This document shows positions 1 to 6,996 of a DNA stretch of 21,648 bases, one piece after another. The notes below the pieces were generated by a model. The model searched no databases and was not told where the DNA came from. It was given only the letters and a program-made list of their open reading frames with translations. A program made the translations under genes and the position numbers. This DNA comes from JBBDNC01 sp040877875 (lineage in GTDB: Bacteria; Bacteroidota; Rhodothermia; Balneolales; Balneolaceae): NCBI GenBank assembly GCA_040877875.1, contig JBBDNC010000101.1:1-21648 (forward strand). The letters are read 5' to 3'. The stretch's first letter is position 1. Each line of letters begins with the position of its first letter.

Positions 1-77
1 AATTCGCTCAGGCTTTGATATTGAACAAAACCCCTGGTTTTTCAAAGCCCTCTCTGACTGAATGTTTGCTAATGATT
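1..77 (+). repeat. Left copy of a dispersed intergenic repeat
   Basis: The first 36 bases match the reverse complement of 21533-21568 with three mismatches. After that, 38-49 (TTTTTCAAAGCC) matches the reverse complement of 21498-21509 exactly, and TGAATGTTTG plus AATGATT near 59-77 also match. The right copy carries 23 extra bases (21510-21532) that this copy lacks. Because 23 is not a multiple of three and the similarity is at nucleotide level, it reads as non-coding repeat rather than protein. The window begins inside it, so its left boundary is unknown. Confidence 0.7.
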
Positions 78-214
78 TATTCAACCTCCTCAAGCCGGAG
101 AGTATCCTGTTTCACTTGTGCCTGCAGGTAGCCGTACCCGTTCTTATTTCTTCGTTTTTAATTCTTAATTTCCCGCATCCCCTGTTTACGGATGAAGGGT
201 CAAAAACATGAATT
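78..214. other. Gene-free leader before the PPTase gene
   Basis: No credible coding frame, RNA gene or strong promoter is seen. It ends in a pyrimidine-rich tract and a weak GAAGGG about 16 bases ahead of the first start codon. A TGA lies two codons upstream of that start, in frame, so the coding region cannot extend into this stretch. Confidence 0.5.
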
Positions 215-832
215 ATGGATTTTAAAAGTCACCCGATTACCAAAATAAAAGCTCCCGGTTTGCCGGACGACCTGATCATCGGTATACAGGAACTGCCGGG
301 TCCGTCAGACGGAAAGGAAGGGGGGAGTGACTACCGAAAGGCAGAACGGAGTGCCGGACGCAATTTGATCCGCCGCCTGGTACGGGAGGAAATCGGAAAC
401 GAGGAGTTTGATATTTTTGGCAGCCCCAATCAAAAACCCCAGGGATGGTATGGAGAACAGCTCATTCATATCAGTATTTCGCATGTCAGGGGCCTTATTG
501 GGGGAGCAATATCTGAAAAAAGATTCGTTGGACTGGACCTGGAAAGGAAAAACAGAGTGGTTCATCCGGGGCTGAAAAAACGCATTCTACACCCGGATGA
601 AAAGGAGTTGACGGACGACCATATTTCTGTTTTACAGTTGTGGACGCTTAAGGAGTCAGCTTTAAAATGGTGTGGAAGTGGTCTCCGGACGGCAATGAAT
701 AAAATTTGTGTGACTACGGTCGATCAAAACAGGTTTCGCGCGGTCTTTGACGACGGGAAAACTACGGAAATCTATGCCCTTGATTTTAATGACCACTGGA
801 TTTCGGTTGCATATGGATCCGATATTCAGTGA
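215..832 (+). CDS. 4'-phosphopantetheinyl transferase superfamily protein
   Basis: This enzyme would transfer the 4'-phosphopantetheine arm of coenzyme A to a conserved serine of a carrier protein in the cytoplasm. At 205 residues it has the size of an Sfp/HetI-type enzyme rather than the roughly 120-residue AcpS type. Visible family motifs are ISISH at 86-90, VGLDLE at 105-110 (the (V/I)G(V/I)D magnesium-binding motif) and WTLKESALK at 143-151 (the W(S/T)xKEAxxK motif). The start is fixed by an in-frame TGA two codons upstream; the ribosome site is weak. It is about 70 bases from the next gene, and no polyketide or peptide synthetase lies nearby, so it may serve fatty-acid ACP or a distant pathway. 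The superfamily call is firm; the carrier substrate cannot be told. Confidence 0.9.
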   Translation: MDFKSHPITKIKAPGLPDDLIIGIQELPGPSDGKEGGSDYRKAERSAGRNLIRRLVREEIGNEEFDIFGSPNQKPQGWYGEQLIHISISHVRGLIGGAISEKRFVGLDLERKNRVVHPGLKKRILHPDEKELTDDHISVLQLWTLKESALKWCGSGLRTAMNKICVTTVDQNRFRAVFDDGKTTEIYALDFNDHWISVAYGSDIQ

Positions 833-903
833 TCGGGAGGGGGCAGGTGTATCATTAATATCGTCGGTTGAATTGGGATATAATTTGAATCATAAATAAG
901 CAA

Positions 904-1779
904 ATGTTTAAGAAACCTTCATTTTCAATTGTGGGACCCGGAGCCTTGGGAAGTGCACTGTTGGACAGCCTGGACGCTGCCGGGTATTCCATTGAATACG
1001 TTTATACCCGGAGGAGGCCGGATACATACCCGATCGAAAAAAGGTTTCCGGGTAAGTTCAAACAGGGCCTGCCGACTCAGGAGTCGGAACTGGGGGAATA
1101 TTTTTTTCTGACTCCCCCGGATGATGTGATATCTGATCTTGCCGAGAGATTGGCTGCGATCCCGGCGATTCAATGGGAAAATCGAAAAATCATTCATTGT
1201 TCCGGAGCCCTTTCGTCTGATATATTGGAACCCCTGGGCCGGAAAGGAGCCCTGACGGCTTCCTATCATCCGTTGCAGACCTTTACCCAATCCTCGGATC
1301 GAAATACATTTCGGGATATTGCAGTCAGTATTGAAGGGAACCCGGCTCTTGCCGAAGAGCTGGCTGAGATTGCAGCGGATCTCTGGTCAAATCCGATCCG
1401 GGTTTCAAAACAGCAAAAGCAGGCCTTGCATGTGGCGGCCGTATTTATTTCCAATTACACCGTTGCACTGGGAGGGGTAGCAGATCAGTTGATAAAAAAA
1501 CATCTCGACGGACAAGACTATTCAATTTTAAAACCTCTTTTGAATCAGACTCTTTCCAATATGATCCAACAGGATCTCCCGTCTGCACTGACTGGCCCGG
1601 TGGCCCGGGGGGATCTTCAAACCGTCCGGTCACACCTGGAAATACTGCAGGATGATAAAGAAAAATTAAAACTATATAAGATATTGGGAAACAGTGCATT
1701 AAAGTTATCATATAAAAAAGGTTTAACTACAGAAGAGCGCCTATCGAAACTATCGGAATTATTTAAAGATGACGACTGA
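904..1779 (+). CDS. Rossmann-fold and DUF2520 domain protein
   Basis: The protein is a reductase-like two-domain protein of 291 residues. The N-terminal half is an NAD(P)-binding Rossmann fold with GPGALG at 11-16 after a beta strand. The middle contains HCSGALSSD at 98-106 and YHPLQTF at 121-127. The helical C-terminal part has ALTGPVARGD at 228-237, typical of the DUF2520 family. The architecture resembles ketopantoate reductase, F420-dependent NADP reductase and pyrroline-carboxylate reductase, but to my knowledge the substrate of DUF2520 proteins is not established, so no reaction is assigned. Its last 11 bases overlap the start of the alkyltransferase-like gene, which suggests co-translation. 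A TATAAT-like box lies at 879-884, without a convincing upstream partner. Confidence 0.88.
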   Translation: MFKKPSFSIVGPGALGSALLDSLDAAGYSIEYVYTRRRPDTYPIEKRFPGKFKQGLPTQESELGEYFFLTPPDDVISDLAERLAAIPAIQWENRKIIHCSGALSSDILEPLGRKGALTASYHPLQTFTQSSDRNTFRDIAVSIEGNPALAEELAEIAADLWSNPIRVSKQQKQALHVAAVFISNYTVALGGVADQLIKKHLDGQDYSILKPLLNQTLSNMIQQDLPSALTGPVARGDLQTVRSHLEILQDDKEKLKLYKILGNSALKLSYKKGLTTEERLSKLSELFKDDD

Positions 1780-2149
1780 CAAACAACAAAGAAGGGATGA
1801 TTTTTACCGCAGGGTGTACCGGATTGTCGCGGAAATCCCCCCGGGGCGTGTGACGACCTATGGGGCGATTGCCCGATATCTTGGAGTGGGGTCCGGTGCC
1901 AGGATGGTTGGCTATGCGTTAAATAACCTTGCCGGAAATGAGACGGAGGGGGATGTACCGGCTCACCGGGTGGTTAACCGGCTTGGCCAACTCACAGGCC
2001 GTTCCTGGTTCCAGGGGAATAGCATGAAGGAGAAGCTGGAACAGGAGGGGGTGGGGTTTACGGATGAATTTCAAATTGATATCCGGAAATACTTTTGGGA
2101 TCCGGCGAATTTAAGGGAAAAAGATCCGCCTTTTGATGAGGATCTGTGA
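1769..2149 (+). CDS. Alkyltransferase-like (ATL) protein, MGMT family without the active-site cysteine
   Basis: The protein has the DNA-binding domain of O6-methylguanine-DNA methyltransferases: IPPGRVTTYGAIA at 23-35, the arginine-finger region SGARMVGYAL at 42-51, and the position of the active-site PCHRV motif at 64-68. Here that motif reads PAHRV, so the methyl-accepting cysteine is alanine (residue 65). Such ATL proteins are known to bind O6-alkylguanine without removing the alkyl group and to hand lesions to nucleotide excision repair. At 126 residues it has the short ATL length, with no N-terminal MGMT domain. It overlaps the preceding DUF2520 gene by 11 bases. The ATL class is clear from sequence; the repair role is inferred from the family. 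Confidence 0.9.
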   Translation: MTTDKQQRRDDFYRRVYRIVAEIPPGRVTTYGAIARYLGVGSGARMVGYALNNLAGNETEGDVPAHRVVNRLGQLTGRSWFQGNSMKEKLEQEGVGFTDEFQIDIRKYFWDPANLREKDPPFDEDL

Positions 2150-2250
2150 AAACTTCTGCATTTTGGTGAAGCGGGAGTGGATATTCGGTAATTGGATTGA
2201 AATTTCCTTAATTTGTGATGATGTAAATTAAACCTGTTGAGATCGGAAAA

Positions 2251-2640
2251 ATGCCTACATGGACACTGAATACAGAGTTTCGGTTTGATGCCGCTCATTC
2301 AATCGAGGGGTATGACGGGAAATGCAGCCGAATGCACGGACACAGCTATAGAGTACGGGTCCGTGCAAAATCCCATCAACTCAATCCCTCCAGGTATTTG
2401 AAAACTCCGGATATGGTTTGTGATTTCAGAGAATTGAAATGGGCATCTGACGATTCTGAAAAAGGTGGTTTTGATCACGGGGTGCTGAATGATTTGATAC
2501 CCGTCAATACCACAGCCGAACGGATTGCAGAATATATACACGCGAAGACCAGGGAACGCATACCGGAGAATATTGAATTGACGGTTACGGTCTGGGAAAC
2601 TGATAATAGCTGGGTAGAGTACACGGATAAGGATGTATAA
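2251..2640 (+). CDS. queD: 6-carboxytetrahydropterin synthase (QueD)
   Basis: QueD converts 7,8-dihydroneopterin triphosphate to 6-carboxy-5,6,7,8-tetrahydropterin, the second step of the 7-deazaguanine (queuosine precursor) pathway. Zinc ligands are seen at His16 (FDAAH) and His29/His31 (HGH). The catalytic Cys25 is in the CxxxHGH arrangement, which separates QueD from pyruvoyl-tetrahydropterin synthases. Asp75-His76 (FDHGVLND) and Glu116 (VWET) complete the expected active site. The 129-residue length is normal. Its final 8 bases overlap the start of queE, so the two are very likely one operon. The last enzyme of the preQ0 set, QueC, is not in the window. No preQ1-type riboswitch was recognised in the 100 bases upstream. 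Confidence 0.94.
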   Translation: MPTWTLNTEFRFDAAHSIEGYDGKCSRMHGHSYRVRVRAKSHQLNPSRYLKTPDMVCDFRELKWASDDSEKGGFDHGVLNDLIPVNTTAERIAEYIHAKTRERIPENIELTVTVWETDNSWVEYTDKDV

Positions 2641-3304
2641 CAGGGAAACGATTACACATACGAAAGAGCAGAATCCGGTTTCTGATTCCGGAAGCCATGA
2701 GTTGGACCGGGTTTCGTATCCCCTGATGGAGGATTTTTATACGATACAAGGGGAGGGGGTGCATACCGGAAGAGCTTCTTACTTTATTCGACTGGCGGGT
2801 TGTGATGTCGGGTGCTGGTGGTGTGACGTCAAGGAAAGCTGGGATGCAGACCCGCATCCCCGTGTTCAAACCGGAGAGATTGTGAAAAGGGCGCGTGAGA
2901 GCGGGGCTCCTTTTGCTGTAATTACCGGGGGAGAACCCCTCTTGCATAATCTGAACCCACTAACGGTCCGCCTGAAAGAGGAAGGCCTGGACGTGCATAT
3001 TGAAACCAGCGGATCCTCCCCACTTTCGGGAATCCTTGACTGGATTACATTGTCACCCAAAAGATTTAAGGAACCCCTTGAGGAGGTCTATCCGTATACG
3101 GATGAGCTGAAAATTGTGGTGTTGAAGAACAAGGATCTCGAATGGGCGGAAAAAAACGCTGAAAAATGTCCGGACTCAACCCGCCTGCTGCTGCAGCCGG
3201 AGTGGGAAACTCCCTCCTCCGTGGATCTGATTGTCGAGTATGTAAAACACCATCCGGAATGGGGAATCAGCCTTCAGACTCATAAATTCATGAATGTCCC
3301 CTGA
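2633..3304 (+). CDS. queE: 7-carboxy-7-deazaguanine synthase (QueE), radical SAM
   Basis: QueE is a radical SAM enzyme that contracts the pterin ring of 6-carboxytetrahydropterin to 7-carboxy-7-deazaguanine. The sequence shows YTIQGEG at 36-42, the cluster motif CxxxCxxC with Cys57, Cys61 and Cys64, the SAM-binding GGEP at 99-102, and the usual C-terminal QTHKFMNVP. Residues 1-29 before the conserved core look longer than needed; the chosen ATG overlaps the end of queD, but an internal start is possible. It directly follows queD, the enzyme that makes its substrate, which supports both calls. A short hairpin (GGCGG/CCGCC, 3307-3320) follows the stop, without a T-run. Confidence 0.94.
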   Translation: MYNRETITHTKEQNPVSDSGSHELDRVSYPLMEDFYTIQGEGVHTGRASYFIRLAGCDVGCWWCDVKESWDADPHPRVQTGEIVKRARESGAPFAVITGGEPLLHNLNPLTVRLKEEGLDVHIETSGSSPLSGILDWITLSPKRFKEPLEEVYPYTDELKIVVLKNKDLEWAEKNAEKCPDSTRLLLQPEWETPSSVDLIVEYVKHHPEWGISLQTHKFMNVP

Positions 3305-3502
3305 AAGGCGGAAGTCCGCCGGCAGTTGAAGCGCAGAGCACATAAATAAATACTCAAAGAAGATTACCGAGCCTGATTTGAATGTATATTTTGTTGTCTG
3401 TGGGGGGGGTCTTGTTCATACACTCGCCCGTATTCTGATTTCTTAACCTCTTGTAAAGGATGCCTGATTGCTGGTCGTTGATGTCTGACAACGATTATTA
3501 TC

Positions 3503-3520
3503 CCCTAACCCTAACCCTGA
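3503..3520 (+). repeat. Short CCCTAA/CCCTGA tandem repeat
   Basis: Three head-to-tail hexamers (CCCTAA, CCCTAA, CCCTGA) lie 14 bases before the start of the SDR gene. It looks telomere-like but is only three units long in a bacterial intergenic region, so it is best read as a short simple-sequence tract. Confidence 0.6.
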
Positions 3521-3533
3521 CTTTAAACCATCC

Positions 3534-4253
3534 ATGTCTTTTCAAACTTCTACGGTTGTGATTACCGGGGCAAGCCGGGGAATCGGCCGGAACATTGCTC
3601 TTGCCTTTGCACGTGATACGGATCATGCCCTTCTGTTACTCGCCCGGGACCTCGAAGCCTTGAAAAAGGTGAAGGAGGAGTGCCTGGAGCAGGGGGGGGA
3701 TCTGGTCAGGGTGAAGACTTGTGATCTGACCCGGGGACAAAGCATTGACCGGCTCCGGTTTCCGGATTCACTTCCTGGGCCCGGCGTTTTGATTAACAAT
3801 GCCGGTACGTTTTTATTAAAGAAGCTTCAGGAAACATCTCTCAGTGAGTTTGAACAGCAGTGGGCAATCAATGTCAAAGGCCCGTTCCTTCTTACCCATA
3901 AATGGCTGCCCCGCATCAAAGAGCAGGAAAGGGGACTGATCGTCAATATCAGTTCGCTCGGTGCCCTTGAGGGACAGGAGCAAAGCGGGGCCTATTCTTC
4001 ATCCAAACATGCGTTGCTGGGGTACAGCCGTTCTCTCAGAAAAGAATTACAAAACACGAATATTGCAGTCAGTGTACTCAACCTGGGTCAGACGATGTCC
4101 ACCTCCTGGGAAGGAGTGGATGTAGATCCGGATGAATTGATTGATCCGGCAGATGTCGGAAAACTGATCGTATCCCTGACGCATCTTTCACCCAGAACGG
4201 TCGTGGAAGAGATGACCCTGCGTCCCCAGAAGGGAGACCGCAGTCCCGGTTAA
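3534..4253 (+). CDS. SDR family oxidoreductase
   Basis: This is a classical short-chain dehydrogenase/reductase of 239 residues, presumably a cytoplasmic NAD(P)H-dependent enzyme acting on a carbonyl or alcohol. Seen are the cofactor motif TGASRGIG at 11-18, NNAG at 88-91, the catalytic serine region NISS at 138-141, and the YxxxK pair Tyr154/Lys158. Ser-Arg after the Gly-rich loop favours NADP(H). Where many family members have PG after the last strand, this one has NLGQTMS. It resembles FabG and YdfG-like enzymes, but no acyl-carrier protein or fab genes are adjacent, so the substrate is not assigned. It ends five bases from the convergent purC stop. Confidence 0.9.
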   Translation: MSFQTSTVVITGASRGIGRNIALAFARDTDHALLLLARDLEALKKVKEECLEQGGDLVRVKTCDLTRGQSIDRLRFPDSLPGPGVLINNAGTFLLKKLQETSLSEFEQQWAINVKGPFLLTHKWLPRIKEQERGLIVNISSLGALEGQEQSGAYSSSKHALLGYSRSLRKELQNTNIAVSVLNLGQTMSTSWEGVDVDPDELIDPADVGKLIVSLTHLSPRTVVEEMTLRPQKGDRSPG

Positions 4254-4258
4254 ATCTT

Positions 4259-5230
4259 TCATTCAAGAACGGAAGCGAAGATCTCTTCCAGTTTATCGTC
4301 AAAGTTGTTAACCGGATACGGCTGGAACGTCTCCCCGGTCAAAATTTCAAACAACTCGGCATATCGCTGAAAAACACTCCACCGGAACGGATCAGGAAGA
4401 TCCGGCAGTTTTTGTCTCTCGAGTCCCTGGAATCCCTGTTCAATCAACCATTCCCGTAAAAATTCCTTGGATAGTTGTTTTTGAGGCTTCCTGTTCTTCA
4501 ACCGTTGTTCGTAACCCTCCGCATAAAAATATCGGGACGAATCGGTCGTGTGGACTTCATCAATCAAGACCAGTTGGCCTTCGTGCAGTCCAAATTCATA
4601 TTTGGTATCGACGAGTATCAATCCGCGATCCGATGCGATTTTAGCTCCCCGTTCAAATAATTGAAAAGCCGTTTCCCTGATTTGTTCCCACAGGGAAGGC
4701 GAGACAATCCTGTTTTTCAGGATCTCCTGTTCGGAGATGTCCTCGTCGTGGCCTTCCTGTGCTTTAGTAGCAGGCGTCAGAATGGGCCGGTCAAATTTCT
4801 GATGCTCGGCCATTCCCCCGGGAAGGCTTACCCCGCAGAGTTCACGTTTGCCGGATTTGTAGGTTCTCCAGGCGTGGCCGGTCAGGCATGCCCGGATGAC
4901 AACTTCGACAGGAATCGGGTCACATTTTTTGGCGATGGTTACATTGGGGTGGGGAACGTCGATCACATGGGTGTCCACGATATCCTCCACCTTCTCAAAG
5001 GAAAAGGCAGAGAGCCGGTTTAAAATTTGTCCTTTGAACGGAATCGCCTGGCGCATGATATGATCGAAGGCAGAAATCCGGTCGGTGACCACAATACCGA
5101 TCACCTGATCGGCCAGGGTATAGACATCCCGTACCTTTCCCCGATAGGGTTCTTCACGGGACGGCACATCTGTTCGGGTGATGCAATGATCTAAAGCTGC
5201 CTGACGCTCCTCGTCGGAAAATGATATCAT
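4259..5230 (-). CDS. purC: SAICAR synthase (phosphoribosylaminoimidazole-succinocarboxamide synthase)
   Basis: PurC joins aspartate to CAIR with ATP in the eighth step of de novo purine synthesis. The N-terminal part shows RGKVRDVYTL near 30-39 and TDRISAFD; the middle has VEVVIRACLTGHAW, the first SAICAR synthetase signature with His where many enzymes have Ser. The second signature is clear as VDTKYEFGL followed by IDEVHTTDSSRYF. The length of 323 residues matches the longer yeast/Bacteroidota type rather than the roughly 240-residue enterobacterial type. Its ATG overlaps the TGA of the upstream LacI-family gene (ATGA), implying translational coupling. No other pur genes are in the window. 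Confidence 0.96.
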   Translation of the reverse strand: MISFSDEERQAALDHCITRTDVPSREEPYRGKVRDVYTLADQVIGIVVTDRISAFDHIMRQAIPFKGQILNRLSAFSFEKVEDIVDTHVIDVPHPNVTIAKKCDPIPVEVVIRACLTGHAWRTYKSGKRELCGVSLPGGMAEHQKFDRPILTPATKAQEGHDEDISEQEILKNRIVSPSLWEQIRETAFQLFERGAKIASDRGLILVDTKYEFGLHEGQLVLIDEVHTTDSSRYFYAEGYEQRLKNRKPQKQLSKEFLREWLIEQGFQGLERQKLPDLPDPFRWSVFQRYAELFEILTGETFQPYPVNNFDDKLEEIFASVLE

Positions 5231-6252
5231 GGCTCTCTGCTTGTAGATTTCCTTTCGACCAGGACGGGCTGGATGGTAGTCTGTTGAGGTTCGGAGTCCG
5301 GTCTTTTGATAATTTCGTCCAAACGCCGGGTCGCCATCAATCCTATTTTATGCATCTGTTGGTCAATAGTCGTCAGTTCAAGATATCGCGAGAGTTTAAT
5401 ATTGTCATACCCCATTACGGCAACATCTTCAGGAACTTTTAATCCAATTTTGCTCAGCGCGTGGAGGGCACCGATAGCCTGGGTATCATTCAGCGCAAAG
5501 ATGGCATCCGGGAACTCATCCATCTTTTGAAATTGATAAATAGCTTCAAATCCGGCTTCTTCAGTAAACCCGGCATGCTTGATCGTTTCACCTGTAACAA
5601 AGAACTTCTCAATCAAAGGGATGTCATGAGAACGGAGGGCATCTTTGAATCCTGTAAACCGTTCTTTTGAGGCTTTTGTTTCCAGGGCGGGGAGAATCGC
5701 TCCAAGCCTCTTGAATCCCTGTTTGATCAAATGCTCGCCGGCGATATAACCGCCTTTGTAGTCATTTAAATCAAAATAGTCATAAGCAGGGTGCTCACTG
5801 CCGATTAATACGGCCGGGATACCGGAGGCCTGAAGGTGATTGTGCACATTTTCACTGATATTGATGGAAATAATGATCAGTGCATCCGCCGTACCCCGGT
5901 TAAAGAAATTATCAATCGCTTCATCAGGATTTTTTGAACCGGTGTTATAGATGATGATATCCAGGTCCATATCCTGAATCTGATCTTTTACCCCCTTTAA
6001 AACTTCATTATAGAATGGGGTTGTAAAAGAAGGAACGGCAACAGCCAGCATTTGTGGTTTTCGGCTTGCAAGATGGCGTGCACTGACTTGCGGGCTGAAG
6101 TTCAATTCTTTTATAGCTTCAGAAACCTTTCTCTTGGTCTCTTCAGAAACATTGGGGGAATCATTCAAAACCCGTGAAACGGTTGATATAGCTACTTCCG
6201 CTTTTTCAGCGACCTGGTAGATCGTAACTTTCTTGTGGTTTTTAGGAGTCAT
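5227..6252 (-). CDS. LacI family transcriptional regulator
   Basis: The protein has 341 residues. A LacI-type helix-turn-helix occupies about 9-33 (VTIYQVAEKAEVAISTVSRVLN), followed by a hinge helix around 55-64 (VSARHLASRK) and a periplasmic-binding-protein-like effector and dimerisation domain. It would bind a palindromic operator and respond to a small molecule, which is not predictable here. Its stop codon overlaps the purC start by four bases, so the two are co-transcribed and probably co-translated. That recalls enterobacterial PurR, also a LacI member, but the resemblance is only contextual and most LacI proteins in Bacteroidota are thought to sense sugars. No convincing operator palindrome was identified; a small GCTC/GAGC inverted pair lies at 6274-6285. 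Confidence 0.93.
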   Translation of the reverse strand: MTPKNHKKVTIYQVAEKAEVAISTVSRVLNDSPNVSEETKRKVSEAIKELNFSPQVSARHLASRKPQMLAVAVPSFTTPFYNEVLKGVKDQIQDMDLDIIIYNTGSKNPDEAIDNFFNRGTADALIIISINISENVHNHLQASGIPAVLIGSEHPAYDYFDLNDYKGGYIAGEHLIKQGFKRLGAILPALETKASKERFTGFKDALRSHDIPLIEKFFVTGETIKHAGFTEEAGFEAIYQFQKMDEFPDAIFALNDTQAIGALHALSKIGLKVPEDVAVMGYDNIKLSRYLELTTIDQQMHKIGLMATRRLDEIIKRPDSEPQQTTIQPVLVERKSTSREP

Positions 6253-6582
6253 ATTGAACCGATTTATTCATCGAATGCTCGTAGGAGCGTTATGAGTAAG
6301 AAGAATTAAAGTTGTATAAAGCCGCCTTTTCATCACACGTTTCTGGATCGCATAGCTGGAATCATCTTGCTTTTCGTACAAAAATTGAGTGTCCGGAGCA
6401 GGAGCGTAAATATAAGGAATCAACCAAAAACAAGCTCTCCAAATGTAAAGTTCACTGGCATTTGCCACGTATGGGCTTTACTCCCGATTACAATGGATCT
6501 CAGTGATGCATTCCTTTTAATCAGATTAATTTAAAATAGAATATCCGTCTATAAAAATAATATAGAAGATAAAAAGCATATT

Positions 6583-6601
6583 CCTTTTTTTAGGAAAAAG
6601 G
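6583..6601. other. U/A-rich hairpin
   Basis: A perfect seven-base stem (CCTTTTT / AAAAAGG) with a five-base loop. Neither strand has a T-run directly after the stem, so it is not a standard intrinsic terminator. Confidence 0.45.
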
Positions 6602-6637
6602 CAACACGCTCTTATGTTCTGTTCGGTTAAATCCTTC

Positions 6638-6702
6638 ACGGGGATCTTCTCTTTTGTGTCCCCGTACCTCCCCTGAAATGCCGGCCGATTGAATCGTCCG
6701 GC
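6638..6702. other. Two adjacent GC-rich hairpins, possible structured RNA or leader
   Basis: Hairpin A pairs ACGGGGA (6638-6644) with TCCCCGT (6659-6665). Hairpin B pairs GCCGG-CGAT (6680-6684, 6686-6689) with ATCG-CCGGC (6693-6696, 6698-6702) around a three-base loop with one mismatch. Both sit in otherwise AT-rich DNA upstream of lacI. I recognise no known riboswitch or ncRNA family. Confidence 0.4.
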
Positions 6703-6714
6703 CCGCTTGAGTGA

Positions 6715-6769
6715 CCCTGTCAACCCTTTGTGACTTCTGTTATATCAGTAGGCAAATGATTTACGGTTT
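6715..6769 (+). repeat. 55-bp direct repeat, left copy abutting the N gap
   Basis: Identical base for base to 6870-6924. This copy ends exactly at the last base before the N run, and the other begins exactly at the first base after it. That pattern is expected when two contigs sharing a k-mer-sized overlap are scaffolded, more than from biology. Confidence 0.9.
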
Positions 6770-6869
6770 NNNNNNNNNNNNNNNNNNNNNNNNNNNNNNN
6801 NNNNNNNNNNNNNNNNNNNNNNNNNNNNNNNNNNNNNNNNNNNNNNNNNNNNNNNNNNNNNNNNNNNNN
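6770..6869. other. Assembly gap (100 N)
   Basis: A run of exactly 100 undetermined bases, a common placeholder for a gap of unknown size. It is flanked on both sides by the same 55 bases, so the gap may contain nothing. Confidence 0.98.
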
Positions 6870-6924
6870 CCCTGTCAACCCTTTGTGACTTCTGTTATAT
6901 CAGTAGGCAAATGATTTACGGTTT
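6870..6924 (+). repeat. 55-bp direct repeat, right copy abutting the N gap
   Basis: Identical to 6715-6769. It lies 72 bases before the accC start, so the accC upstream region is probably intact once the duplicate is removed. Confidence 0.9.
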
Positions 6925-6996
6925 AGATGGAGATCAGTTATATTCAGTCAGGTTTCGACCCGACTCCTGCCCGGTAATAATGGATAAAATGTACTC

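Larger units (their letters stand above)
6253..6996. other. Divergent intergenic region between lacI and accC, containing the assembly gap
   Basis: This 744-base stretch separates two divergently read genes and must hold the promoters of both, though none matches the TTG-N20-TAnnTTTG pattern well. It includes an AT-rich part (about 6515-6600), three hairpins (6583-6601, 6638-6665, 6680-6702), an exact 55-bp direct repeat and 100 Ns. If the 55-bp overlap is collapsed and the Ns dropped, the true length is about 589 bases. Short open frames here lack any recognisable family feature. Confidence 0.6.

Noticed and set aside
2150..2250. PreQ1 riboswitch ahead of queD
   Set aside because: No preQ1 aptamer pattern could be recognised in the 100 bases upstream.
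3307..3320. Intrinsic terminator after queE
   Set aside because: The GGCGG/CCGCC stem is short and has no T-run after it.
3503..3520. Telomere-like CCCTAA repeats
   Set aside because: Only three units, inside a bacterial intergenic region with genes on both sides; no chromosome end is plausible here.
6268..6723. Short open frames between lacI and accC on both strands
   Set aside because: They have no recognisable motif, no ribosome site and an unusual composition; one overlaps the hairpins.
6715..6924. CRISPR-like repeat pair around the N gap
   Set aside because: Only two copies, both touching the gap exactly, no cas genes and no spacers; the scaffold overlap explains it better.
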